Source: Allosphingosinicella vermicomposti | Lineage (GTDB): Bacteria; Pseudomonadota; Alphaproteobacteria; Sphingomonadales; Sphingomonadaceae | Direction: 5' to 3' | DNA length: 64,000 nucleotides | Assembly (NCBI RefSeq): GCF_003012815.1 | Contig: NZ_PXYJ01000003.1 | Location: 1-64,000, forward strand | Part shown: positions 44,088-52,351 of the stretch, one piece after another | Layout: each line of letters begins with the position of its first letter | Numbering within the stretch: position 1 is the first letter of the stretch | The notes under the pieces: generated by a model | The model's database searches: none | What the model was told of the DNA's origin: nothing | The model's input: only the letters and a program-made list of their open reading frames with translations | Position numbers and translations under genes: made by a program

Positions 44088-44104
44088 TTTTTTTTGGGGG
44101 GGGG
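44088..44104 (+). promoter_or_regulatory. T8-G9 homopolymer at a ribosome site
   Basis: Eight T (44088-44095) followed by nine G (44096-44104) lie 6-23 bases upstream of the ATG at 44111. Long G and T runs are slippage-prone, and the G-run is the likely ribosome site of the next gene, so copy-number changes could tune its translation. Confidence 0.5.
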
Positions 44105-44110
44105 CATAGG

Positions 44111-44455
44111 ATGTTACGATTTTTGCAGATTTTAGCAGCAGCTATGATGGCGCTGCTTCCTCATTCGGGACTTGTCGCTCAAACTTATAACGGCAACGCG
44201 GTTGTCAAAATAACGGGCGTCTTCACTTACACCACCAGCAATTACGTCCTGTTCACTGTGGAAGAAAAACCTGCCGGAATCGCCTGCGAAAAAGCCTATT
44301 TTGGCCTTCCTTTGAACATGACCGATGCCGCGCGACAGATTGTCGTAGCTCGCTTGCTTCTCGCTTACAGTCTCAAAGAACCTGTAAATATCGGATTTGA
44401 CGCGACCGGGCCCTGTATAGCGGACGAATTTATCTGGGTCGCCCGCGTTGGTTAA
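44111..44455 (+). CDS. Small secreted protein with two conserved Cys
   Basis: A 114-residue protein with signal peptide MLRFLQILAAAMMALLPHSG. The mature part has ACEKAYFGLPLNMTDAARQI VVARLLLAYSLKEPVNIGFD and GPCIADEFIWV. The layout (Cys, short strand, helix ending in A, strand, Cys) resembles that of the type A/B proteins. It is preceded by a T8-G9 tract. Unrecognised family; inferred periplasmic or secreted. Confidence 0.55.
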   Translation: MLRFLQILAAAMMALLPHSGLVAQTYNGNAVVKITGVFTYTTSNYVLFTVEEKPAGIACEKAYFGLPLNMTDAARQIVVARLLLAYSLKEPVNIGFDATGPCIADEFIWVARVG

Positions 44456-44470
44456 GGAGAGTTTCCGGAT

Positions 44471-44806
44471 ATGAAACGCACCGCTAGCATAGCTATACTT
44501 TCGCTTTTCATTGTGATGTCATCTACTGAGCCGCTCCGGGCCGCTAACGATACACTGTTCATTCCAAATGCTGCGGATGTGAAATGGGCCATTCACGGTG
44601 ATCGCGTTTACTTCCGAAATTTAGATGAATTTGACGCCGGATGGCTCGGCTGTTGCTATAATTACTATGTTGATCTCAACACTGACAGCGGCAAAGCCAT
44701 ATTCTCTGCGTTTCTTAGTAAACACATGGCCGCTCAAGCGCTCAAAATTTACGTTGAGGAGAAGGGTGTGAAAAGCCCCATTCTCATGATTGGAAATTGG
44801 GATTGA
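44471..44806 (+). CDS. Small secreted hypothetical protein
   Basis: A 111-residue protein with signal peptide MKRTASIAILSLFIVMSSTE. The mature part has WLGCCYNYYVDLNTDSGKAI FSAFLSKHMAAQALKIYVEE. The GCCYNYYVDL plus helix plus strand pattern is like the 44111 protein. It starts 15 bp after the 44111 gene and is probably co-transcribed. No known family. Confidence 0.55.
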   Translation: MKRTASIAILSLFIVMSSTEPLRAANDTLFIPNAADVKWAIHGDRVYFRNLDEFDAGWLGCCYNYYVDLNTDSGKAIFSAFLSKHMAAQALKIYVEEKGVKSPILMIGNWD

Positions 44807-44949
44807 GCATTTGCGATCACTGCCTTGGCTGAACGCGAGCGATTCGGCGAGGTGGTTTTATCAGCCCGGTGGTCGTGCCTTGCAGCTTACGCAAAGTCGA
44901 TCATTTCAGGCTAGCGCGGTGTCAAACCTAACATATCGAGACAAGAACT

Positions 44950-45303
44950 ATGCGAATTCTCGTACCCTTGCTTGTAAGTCTCGGCTTAATTTTAACGTCG
45001 CCAGCCTCTGCGAATTATTGCGGTGGGACAGGGCCGGCACTGCGTATTCTTACGTACCGCGATGGGAGTGTCCTGGTGCAAACCGATTGGCGAGGGGACT
45101 TCATCCAGATTTGCAACCTGAACCAGGAATGGAAAGGAGTGTCGCCAAGCACGTGCTTTGCCTGGATGTCCAAAATCACTAACGCTGTTGCAACCGCTAA
45201 ACGCACTGGCTTCTATTATGACGAAAGCAGCCCAGGTTTTTGCGCGACAGTGCCAACCTATGGCTCAGCTCCATCCCCCGCGTATGTTGACGTCGCACCC
45301 TGA
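44950..45303 (+). CDS. Small secreted cysteine protein, type B (copy 3)
   Basis: A 117-residue protein with signal peptide MRILVPLLVSLGLILTSPAS. The mature part has NYCGGTGPALRI, DGSVLVQTDWRGDFIQICNL, NQEWKGVSPSTCFAWMSKI, GFCATVPTYGSAPSPAYV. The same four Cys order as 42698 and 43167. About 140 bp of low-GC sequence precede it. Its 3' end overlaps the next gene's start by about 20 bp. Confidence 0.65.
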   Translation: MRILVPLLVSLGLILTSPASANYCGGTGPALRILTYRDGSVLVQTDWRGDFIQICNLNQEWKGVSPSTCFAWMSKITNAVATAKRTGFYYDESSPGFCATVPTYGSAPSPAYVDVAP

Positions 45304-45754
45304 CAAACTGATCAAATCTTCAGTTAACAAGCTATTGTTTGGAGGCCCGATAAGATTTTTCACTTTCAGCCTCGCCTTGGCCGCATGTCTTTCACCAGCG
45401 CCCGCCGCTGCGTCTAGCTTCATATGCTCGGGCAATGTACAGCGTCTTGGCAGCGGAAACACCCTTACGATTGATATTGGACACGGCGTGTGGTCGATCT
45501 GCAGTCTGGAGATTAGCTTAGGGGGAATTGACCCTCGTTCGTGCGCCGCCTGGTATGCTTTGTTTACGTCAGCTAAAATGACGCAGCATCCAGTCGCGCT
45601 TTATTTTGCTACGACCCATCCTGCCAATCAAGGAGCAGTTGACTGCACAGCTCTTGGCAACTGGACAGAAAGAACCCCCTATTTTGTGGAGCTGGCAACT
45701 TCGCCTTCTTTGAAGGCAGAATTACCACCGCCACCGCCATCTAAAGCGCGCTAA
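45284..45754 (+). CDS. Small secreted cysteine protein, type A (copy 2)
   Basis: A 156-residue protein. The start is unclear: the ATG at 45284 gives a long n-region before the hydrophobic core RFFTFSLALAACLSPAPAAA, and a TTG closer to the core is possible. The mature part (FICSGNVQRLGSG, GVWSICSLEI, IDPRSCAAWYALF, HPANQGAVDCTALGNW) is the closest relative of the 42218 protein. It ends in a Pro-rich tail. Convergent 14-bp overlap with the TonB-like gene. Confidence 0.6.
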   Translation: MLTSHPDKLIKSSVNKLLFGGPIRFFTFSLALAACLSPAPAAASSFICSGNVQRLGSGNTLTIDIGHGVWSICSLEISLGGIDPRSCAAWYALFTSAKMTQHPVALYFATTHPANQGAVDCTALGNWTERTPYFVELATSPSLKAELPPPPPSKAR

Positions 45755-46583
45755 AGCGCATAGGAGGTAACTCGCGACTGTAGTTGGCGGGCGCGCGCGC
45801 ACTCACTGTAAATAGTTGCTTGCCCGCAAAATCCTGCCGCAGGGCGGCAAGGCTCAATCCCCGAAAGTTTCCATCAACCTTGGTAACTGCAGTCACGATG
45901 CCAGCCTGGCTCACATTGACGGTCAGGATTATCACACCCTTTGTCCGGGGATACTTTCGCAAGAGGGCCGATTGCAGCTCCCTGAAGTTGGTTTCAATAA
46001 GGTGAGAACTGCCTCCCGGGTCAGGACGCGGTGGGGCAGAATATGAAGACTGAGCATCTCGCATTGGCGCTGCGCCTGCATAGGGATCATATCCCCCGCT
46101 ACCCGCCCCTGTTCCATCATTGCCAGATCCTGCCTGAGCACCGATTGAGACCGAGCCTGACGTCGTCACTGCGGCCGCTGCTGAAGGTGCCGATTGAGAA
46201 ACAGGTTCGGATCGAGGCAACTTTATCGACACCATGCTCCATTCAACCGGCAGCGTGGTGGAGTCGGAAAGGTCGATTTCAGGCTTAGACGGGGCCTGCT
46301 CCTTAGACACCGCGTTTGCTGATGCTGCGGGCGTAGAAGTGGCTGCAAGATCCACGACGGTTAGAAATCCGCCCGCGCTCCCCAAATTTTCCTCAGGTCG
46401 CTCGCTCACGTCCAGGCGCGATACAAACCACCATAAGATCGCGGAATGGATTAAAAGAGAGATCGCAACAGCGCCCACGCGAAACACACGAGGGTCGTGA
46501 GCTTTTCCCGAAAACGCCCTTACTGATGGCGCGGATATAGAGGCCCGAATTGACGGACAAAAGTCGAGCTCGACGAATGCCAT
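45741..46583 (-). CDS. TonB-like protein divergent from the T2SS operon
   Basis: A 280-residue protein with one membrane helix (VGAVAISLLIHSAILWWFVS, about 36-56), a Pro/Ser/Gly-rich spacer and a C-terminal TonB-type domain (about 195-280; ELQSALLRKYPRTKGVIILT). GGGGGGAAAGGG lies just before the ATG. It shares a 133-bp divergent promoter region with gspE. It may power a dedicated outer-membrane receptor, or replace GspN-like functions; neither is shown. A second TonB gene is at 20.7 kb. Confidence 0.75.
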   Translation of the reverse strand: MAFVELDFCPSIRASISAPSVRAFSGKAHDPRVFRVGAVAISLLIHSAILWWFVSRLDVSERPEENLGSAGGFLTVVDLAATSTPAASANAVSKEQAPSKPEIDLSDSTTLPVEWSMVSIKLPRSEPVSQSAPSAAAAVTTSGSVSIGAQAGSGNDGTGAGSGGYDPYAGAAPMRDAQSSYSAPPRPDPGGSSHLIETNFRELQSALLRKYPRTKGVIILTVNVSQAGIVTAVTKVDGNFRGLSLAALRQDFAGKQLFTVSARAPANYSRELPPMRFSAL

Positions 46584-46716
46584 CTACCCTTTCCCCCCAA
46601 GGCCTTCGGCATAGCCTCATAACCAAATAAATAAAATGCACTAGACGGCGCGAAAACTACTGGCCGATTGATCAGTGTCGCGATAGCATTGCGACGGGGA
46701 ATGGGGGCAAGTTTTC

Positions 46717-48357
46717 GTGGACGTCTTGGCGACATTATTGGTCGACAAGGGGCTGGTCAGCGCCTCTGATGTTACGCGCGCGCAGGAAATTTCTGCCCAA
46801 ACGCGTAGCCGCATGTCATCGGTCCTGGTCAAACTTGGCCTTGTGTCGGAAAGCGACCTCTTAAGCATTCAACAGGACCTGACGGGTCTGCAGGTCGTCA
46901 AACGTGCCGAATATCCTGACACTCTCCCGGAAGCGGACGGGCTCATGCATGCCTTCCTGGCTCGCCATGCAGTCATTCCTCTGACGCTGGAAAACCGCAC
47001 CCTAACGCTAGCCATGGCCGACCCTCATGATGAGATCGCTGCGCAGGCCGTTGCTTTTGCTTATGGCGCAGAGGAGGTCGTTCGGACGCTCACCACCTTC
47101 TCTGATGTGGAAGACGCGCTGGGCACGGATAATGTCGAGTTCGATGTCGAAGGTGGGGCCAGCGCCGGCGCTGCTGCAGACCTTGAAAGGCTCATTGAAG
47201 GCGAAAGCGATGCGCCGATCATACGCCTCGTGCAGCGCCTGATCACGAATGCAGTCAATCGTCGTGCTTCGGACATTCATATCGAACCGATGGCTCGGCA
47301 TCTCTGCGTCCGCTACCGGATCGATGGCCGCCTAAGCGAAGTCGAACGGCATCCCGACAATATTGCTGCGCCAATTGCTTCGCGCATCAAGGTCATGGCA
47401 GGTCTCGATATTGCGGAAACCCGGCTTCCCCAGGACGGGCGTCTCCGAATGGCAGTGCGCGGCCAGGACGTGGACGTCCGCGTCGCCACCTCTCCGATTG
47501 CCCATGGCGAAAGTATCGTCCTGCGTATTTTGGGTAGAACAGAAGTGCCGCTCGATCTCGATCGGCTCGGTCTTCCAGCCGTCGCGCTTGCCAAATTAGG
47601 CCGCGCGCTCGAGCGCCCGCACGGGATCATCCTGGTGACCGGCCCCACAGGCAGTGGAAAGTCGACCACGCTTTACGCAGCGATCAATCGACTGAAGAGG
47701 CCTGACGTCAAGATATTGACCGTTGAAGACCCGGTGGAGGTGATCCTTGAAGGGGTCAACCAGGTTCAGGTCAAACCGGAAATCGACCTTAGTTACGCGG
47801 CAACGCTTCGCGCCTTTTTACGGCAGGATCCCGATATTTTGATGATCGGCGAAATCCGCGATCATGAGACAGCCGAAATCGCCATGCGGGCTGCGCTTAC
47901 CGGCCATCTCGTCCTTTCTACCCTTCATACAAATAGCGCGATTGGCGCTTTCACGCGCCTTAAGGATATTGGCGTTGAACCCTATCTGACAGCCTCCACG
48001 GTAATTGCCGCGATCGCACAGCGCCTCATCCGCAGCCTGTGCGAAGAATGTCGAGTTGCGCGCGCACTAAAAGCCAATGAAACGCTGCTTTTCGAGAAGA
48101 CAGGTATTGAGGCTCCGGCTTTGGTCTATGAACCGGCGGGCTGCATCAGCTGCGCCCATAGTGGCTATCGAGGCCGGCTACCACTTATGGAAATCGTTGA
48201 AGTCGACGAGCCGCTTCGGGATCACATCCGCAGTGGCCATACAGAAGCCCTTGCAGCGTCGAGCGATGCCGAAAGCCTTTTGGGCCATGGCCTTTCTTTG
48301 GTCGCCAAAGGCCGGACATCTCTCGCCGAGGTAGAACGAGCGGTTCAGCTCGGATGA
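46717..48357 (+). CDS. gspE: Type II secretion ATPase GspE
   Basis: A 546-residue cytosolic hexameric ATPase that drives pseudopilus assembly. Walker A is GPTGSGKSTT (about 309), Walker B is ILMIGEIRDHETAE (about 374) and the Asp box lies between. The tetracysteine zinc motif is CEEC (about 441) and CISC (about 475). The N-terminal N1E-type domain links to GspL. GTG start with GGGGG upstream. It is the first gene of an 11-gene operon, overlapping gspF by 4 bp. Confidence 0.95.
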   Translation: MDVLATLLVDKGLVSASDVTRAQEISAQTRSRMSSVLVKLGLVSESDLLSIQQDLTGLQVVKRAEYPDTLPEADGLMHAFLARHAVIPLTLENRTLTLAMADPHDEIAAQAVAFAYGAEEVVRTLTTFSDVEDALGTDNVEFDVEGGASAGAAADLERLIEGESDAPIIRLVQRLITNAVNRRASDIHIEPMARHLCVRYRIDGRLSEVERHPDNIAAPIASRIKVMAGLDIAETRLPQDGRLRMAVRGQDVDVRVATSPIAHGESIVLRILGRTEVPLDLDRLGLPAVALAKLGRALERPHGIILVTGPTGSGKSTTLYAAINRLKRPDVKILTVEDPVEVILEGVNQVQVKPEIDLSYAATLRAFLRQDPDILMIGEIRDHETAEIAMRAALTGHLVLSTLHTNSAIGAFTRLKDIGVEPYLTASTVIAAIAQRLIRSLCEECRVARALKANETLLFEKTGIEAPALVYEPAGCISCAHSGYRGRLPLMEIVEVDEPLRDHIRSGHTEALAASSDAESLLGHGLSLVAKGRTSLAEVERAVQLG

Positions 48358-49565
48358 CGGAATTTCGCTGCATAGCCATTTCCTCTGAAGGCCGAGAGAT
48401 CCGCCGCGTTGTCGAGGCGGGATCAAGCAAGAGCGCGGCCGCGCGCCTTATCGCTGATGGCCTGACGCCTCTGGAGATCAAGAGCGGAGCGCTGAGCCTC
48501 GCCGATCGCCTCAATCAACCGATCCGGATTGGAAGTGGCATCGGCCTAGCCGAGCAATCCCTCATACTGACTCAGTTGGCGACGCTGAATACGTCCGGCC
48601 TGCCGGTCGATCGATCGCTTGATCTACTCCGCGAGCAATCGCCGCGACCCGCTCAGCGCGACTTTCTCGCGCAAGTCCTTGCTGGTGTTCGCGCAGGCCA
48701 GGGATTGGCTCAAGCGCTCGAACGGCAGAACATCTTTCCGGATTATGTGATCGGCGTTTTGCGCTCGGCGGAGAAGTCGGGCCAATTAAGCGAAGCCCTG
48801 ACAGCGCTGGCAACACGCATGACTGAGACGGCGGCTACGCGCCGTCAGCTCATTACCTCTCTTACTTATCCCGCTGCAGTTTTTGCGGCCACCATCATCG
48901 CCCTTGTCCTTGTTCTTACGGTCGTCGTGCCTCAGTTCGAGCCGGTTTTTGCAGGCGAGGAAGAGCGTCTGCCTAATTTAACCCGGGCTGTGCTTGCCCT
49001 GTCTGCCGCGGTCACAGATCATGGCCTGATTGCTTTAAGCGCTTTGTTGGCAGTCGCTATCTTGGGCTTCGTGCTTCTACGCACTGGCCTCTCAAAAGTC
49101 GCGACTTCCAGATTCCGGCATCGAATTCCCGGCCTCACGCTTCGCGATCAATATCTTGCCGCAGAATTTACCGGTCTGCTTTCTACTCTTGTTGGGAACG
49201 GTGTGACCGTAATTGCAGCTTTGCCGCTCGCGCGGAGTGCAATTGGAAGCCGGCGCTGGCGCGGGCATATCAGAGAGGTCGAGCAGCGAGTTCGGGAAGG
49301 TGCCTCACTGTCCTTGGCTCTGGCAAGCGGCGCCTTTGTCCCACGAACGGCCGTTCGGCTGATCGAAGTCGGCGAACGCTCAGGCCAGCTCGCAGAAACC
49401 TGTCAGAAAGCCAGCCGGATCATGGGCGATGGCGCACGTGCACGGATCGAGCGCATCGTCAGCCTGGCCAATCCAATCGCGATCGTCAGCCTTGGCGGAA
49501 TTGTCGCGCTGCTCGTGGCAGGCGTCATGCTCGGAATTTTTGCAATCGGGGATTTTGCCGGATGA
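48354..49565 (+). CDS. gspF: Type II secretion inner-membrane platform GspF
   Basis: A 403-residue polytopic protein. Two repeated T2SSF helical domains (about 65-190 and 265-390) are each followed by hydrophobic helices, such as YPAAVFAATIIALVLVLTVV and VSLGGIVALLVAGVMLGIFA. It forms the inner-membrane hub with GspE, L and M. Coupled to gspE and gspG by 4-bp overlaps. Confidence 0.93.
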   Translation: MTEFRCIAISSEGREIRRVVEAGSSKSAAARLIADGLTPLEIKSGALSLADRLNQPIRIGSGIGLAEQSLILTQLATLNTSGLPVDRSLDLLREQSPRPAQRDFLAQVLAGVRAGQGLAQALERQNIFPDYVIGVLRSAEKSGQLSEALTALATRMTETAATRRQLITSLTYPAAVFAATIIALVLVLTVVVPQFEPVFAGEEERLPNLTRAVLALSAAVTDHGLIALSALLAVAILGFVLLRTGLSKVATSRFRHRIPGLTLRDQYLAAEFTGLLSTLVGNGVTVIAALPLARSAIGSRRWRGHIREVEQRVREGASLSLALASGAFVPRTAVRLIEVGERSGQLAETCQKASRIMGDGARARIERIVSLANPIAIVSLGGIVALLVAGVMLGIFAIGDFAG

Positions 49566-50008
49566 AGAGGATCGTCAAACCGGCAGCTGGCTGCTCGGAT
49601 AACGAGCGCGGCTTCACGCTAATGGAAATGCTCGTCGTCCTGGTGGTGATCGGGATTATCGCCGCGGTGGCCATCCCGCAGGTTATGGGGCTTTTGGAAA
49701 GCGCAAAATATAAGGCCGCACGCATCCAACTCGAAACGCTAAATCAAAGCCTAGCATTTTATCATCTCGACACCGAAAGCTATCCCACAACCGAGCAGGG
49801 CTTGGCCGCCCTCTGGCAAGCCCCGCCGCAAATGGATCTTTGGAACGGCCCATACGTCCGCCAGGAACGGCAACTGCTCGACCCATGGGGCAAGCCCTTC
49901 GTTTACCGATCACCGGGCAAGAACAGGCCGTTTGACCTTATGACCCTTGGCGCTGACGGCAAAGAAGGGGGGACTGGCGATGACGCAGATCTTAACGCCA
50001 TCAAATAG
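49562..50008 (+). CDS. gspG: Major pseudopilin GspG
   Basis: A 148-residue major pseudopilin. The prepilin peptidase motif GFTLMEMLVVLVV follows a 17-residue leader; the Glu at +5 is present. The C-terminal domain has the calcium-site segment LGADGKEGGTGDDADL typical of GspG. Coupled to gspF and overlapping gspH by 29 bp. Confidence 0.95.
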   Translation: MKRIVKPAAGCSDNERGFTLMEMLVVLVVIGIIAAVAIPQVMGLLESAKYKAARIQLETLNQSLAFYHLDTESYPTTEQGLAALWQAPPQMDLWNGPYVRQERQLLDPWGKPFVYRSPGKNRPFDLMTLGADGKEGGTGDDADLNAIK

Positions 50009-50369
50009 GCAGGACGCCGGCTTCACGCTTATTGAATTGCTTGTGGTCCTTGCGATCATGAGCTTTGCTGCGGTGATCGCAATCAGGAGCTTCGACGCTC
50101 GGCCAGGCAGCCTGGCGCGCAAAGAAGCGGCAGCAAAGCTGATCGCGGCCATCAAGAATGCGCAGCGGGAGGCAATCCGGTCGCAATCGCCCAAAGAGAT
50201 CATGCCCGCTGCAATTGTTGAGGGTGTAGAAACCGAGCTGGTCCTGACTGGCGCTTCCGACTCTATAATTGTTTATCCAGATGGCTCTTCCAATGGCGCC
50301 TCGATCAGCCTTGGCGGACGGTCGCTCCTGCGCGTGGAATGGCTAACAGGAGCAGTCGATGTTTCCTGA
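49980..50369 (+). CDS. gspH: Minor pseudopilin GspH
   Basis: A 129-residue minor pseudopilin with leader MTQILTPSNRQDAGFTLIEL (cleavage after Gly, Glu at +5). The ATG at 49980 is preceded by GGGGGG; an earlier start at 49947 lies deeper in gspG. The globular part is short. It belongs to the pseudopilus tip with I, J and K. Confidence 0.88.
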   Translation: MTQILTPSNRQDAGFTLIELLVVLAIMSFAAVIAIRSFDARPGSLARKEAAAKLIAAIKNAQREAIRSQSPKEIMPAAIVEGVETELVLTGASDSIIVYPDGSSNGASISLGGRSLLRVEWLTGAVDVS

Positions 50370-50733
50370 CCGCGAAAGGGGCTTCACGCTCATCGAAGTG
50401 CTCGTAGCGCTGGTACTCGTCTCCTTGCTGCTTGGCATTGTGATGAATGCCGCCCTCCTCGCCAAAGAACGGTCAAACAGGGCAGCCCGGAAAACTGAAG
50501 CGCTGACCCTTGCCAAGGATCTCGTGATCAATCGAGCAGCGGAGGCCGTTGCCCTCGGCCGCGCTGAAGGCGAACAAAATAAGTTGGGATGGCAGGTTCA
50601 CGAAACGCCGGTCGCGAGCGATCCGCGCGGTTTGTTCGTGTTGACGAGAATAGAGGCCATAGTACGGAACGAACGCGGCCAGATTCTCGCATCTCTTAGC
50701 ACGCGCAAACTAAAAGGCGTGACGCCATCATGA
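50359..50733 (+). CDS. gspI: Minor pseudopilin GspI
   Basis: A 124-residue minor pseudopilin with the class III signal ERGFTLIEVLVALVLVSLLL (Glu at +5). The mature part contains KTEALTLAKDLVINRAAE. It nucleates the tip complex with GspJ and GspK. Overlaps gspH by 11 bp and gspJ by 4 bp. Confidence 0.9.
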   Translation: MFPDRERGFTLIEVLVALVLVSLLLGIVMNAALLAKERSNRAARKTEALTLAKDLVINRAAEAVALGRAEGEQNKLGWQVHETPVASDPRGLFVLTRIEAIVRNERGQILASLSTRKLKGVTPS

Positions 50734-51317
50734 TGCGCGAGGAGGGCTTTACGATCATCGAGCTCCTTGCTGCTATGGTGGTGGGATCATTATTGCTCGT
50801 CGCTTTAAGCTGGAGCGTGGGCAGCCTGGCGCGCGAGCTTCGAGCCTCGTCGGAAAAGCCAAAACAGCAACTCGAAAAAAGGGCGTCGTCATTAGCGACT
50901 CTTATTGAACAAGCTCTTCCCCAAAAAGACGGAGCAACCGCGATAGTTGCGGAGCGGGAACGGCTGATCCTAGTGACTCCGCCGCCCGCAGCGCTCGGCG
51001 CAAACGGACCGCTTCAGCTCACGCTGCGGGTAGAAAGCCGGGGGGGCGGACAAGCCCTCATCGCGCAATTTAAAGCAACAGGAGACGGCACGCCATTGCC
51101 AGCACCTGCCAATGAGAATCTTCCCTTGGTGCAGGGCTATCGCGAAATCTGGTTCGACTATGCGCGTGGAAGCGAGGGGAGAGCCTCCCAACTACGGCGT
51201 GTGACGATTAATTTCCGGGACGATAAGGATGAGGTAACCCGGCTCTCTGCTATCCCGCGCACCAATAGTAGCGGCGCCTGCCGCTTTGACCCGATTTCTA
51301 TGTCATGCAGAGCCTGA
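50730..51317 (+). CDS. gspJ: Minor pseudopilin GspJ
   Basis: A 195-residue minor pseudopilin with leader MMREEGFTIIELLAAMVVGS (Glu at +5). A beta-rich globular domain follows. It ends with a Cys pair (CRFDPISMSC). Forms the tip with I and K. Confidence 0.9.
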   Translation: MMREEGFTIIELLAAMVVGSLLLVALSWSVGSLARELRASSEKPKQQLEKRASSLATLIEQALPQKDGATAIVAERERLILVTPPPAALGANGPLQLTLRVESRGGGQALIAQFKATGDGTPLPAPANENLPLVQGYREIWFDYARGSEGRASQLRRVTINFRDDKDEVTRLSAIPRTNSSGACRFDPISMSCRA

Positions 51318-52351
51318 CCGCGGTTCAGAATGTGGCCAGTGCCTCTGCCGATGCGTGGCATTGGTGGGTGGGCGAACTATCCGCCATGATTCCTGAGAGA
51401 CTGAAAGCTAGGTTTCGACCTTCCCGCTCCAGCCAAATTCACTTACGGACCGATGCTGTCGAAATCCTGGTCTTGGAAGCCGACGGAGATGGCCGACGTT
51501 ATGGCGACGCCCGGTCTTTGGAAATGCTGGACGAAGCAGCTTGGGCAGAGCTCTTGCTTCTTATCGATGGCACCAAGCCTTTCGTAATATTGAGCCCGCC
51601 AGATTGCTTTGTAACGGAAGTTCGACTGCCTAGGGCTGCTCAGCAGCGTCTGCGCTCCGCAGTTGAATTGCAGATGTGGCAAATCTCTCCGCTAGATCCC
51701 TCCATCGTGAAGTGGGAGGCACAAGTTCTGGAAGCGGATGAGCAGGGCCTGATTGTTCAAGTCGGTATGGCACGGGCCACGCGTATCGAAGCCATCCAAT
51801 CTGCCTTTGAACTAAATGGCCTGGACGTGCCTGCTATCCATGCCCGGACAGCCAGCAGCATAATCAAGATCGCTTCGGGTCGTGCGGGAAGTTATGGAGC
51901 AGCAAAGCTCACGGATCGCAAGATCTGGCTCATCGCGTTCGCGCTAATTTGCTCGATCCCCTTCACGATCGCAGGCGGAGCGATGTTGTTAAGCTCGGCT
52001 GCGCAGGATGAAATTGCGGAACTTCAAGAGACCGTAGCGCCTCGCCTGAAAGCTGAAAGAGAAGCGCGAAATGCAGAGACGGTGCGCCGCGCACTTCGCC
52101 TCATTCTTGCACCGCCGCAGGTGGGAGCCATCGTCGAGGAATTAGCCGCTATTTTACCCTCTACGGATCATGTCCAAGCGTTGGAAAAAGGTTCAGGGCG
52201 TGAGGTGCAGATCATTGCCGAAGTGGCAGATACGGATGCAGCCGATATAGCACTCGACGGCTCGGAATTTCTTGCCAATCGCGAAACGGTTGATGTCACT
52301 CCAACCGACACAGATCGCATGCGTGTTACATATAAGGTGCGTATCCAATGA
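51305..52351 (+). CDS. gspL: Type II secretion platform protein GspL
   Basis: A 348-residue bitopic protein. An N-terminal actin-like cytosolic part (about 45-190) is followed by one membrane helix (IWLIAFALICSIPFTIAGGA, about 207-230) and a periplasmic region with helices and a ferredoxin-like end. The layout fits GspL/PilM-PilN-type platform proteins. The start at 51305 overlaps gspJ; a later ATG at 51386 is possible. It recruits GspE to GspF. Confidence 0.82.
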   Translation: MQSLTAVQNVASASADAWHWWVGELSAMIPERLKARFRPSRSSQIHLRTDAVEILVLEADGDGRRYGDARSLEMLDEAAWAELLLLIDGTKPFVILSPPDCFVTEVRLPRAAQQRLRSAVELQMWQISPLDPSIVKWEAQVLEADEQGLIVQVGMARATRIEAIQSAFELNGLDVPAIHARTASSIIKIASGRAGSYGAAKLTDRKIWLIAFALICSIPFTIAGGAMLLSSAAQDEIAELQETVAPRLKAEREARNAETVRRALRLILAPPQVGAIVEELAAILPSTDHVQALEKGSGREVQIIAEVADTDAADIALDGSEFLANRETVDVTPTDTDRMRVTYKVRIQ

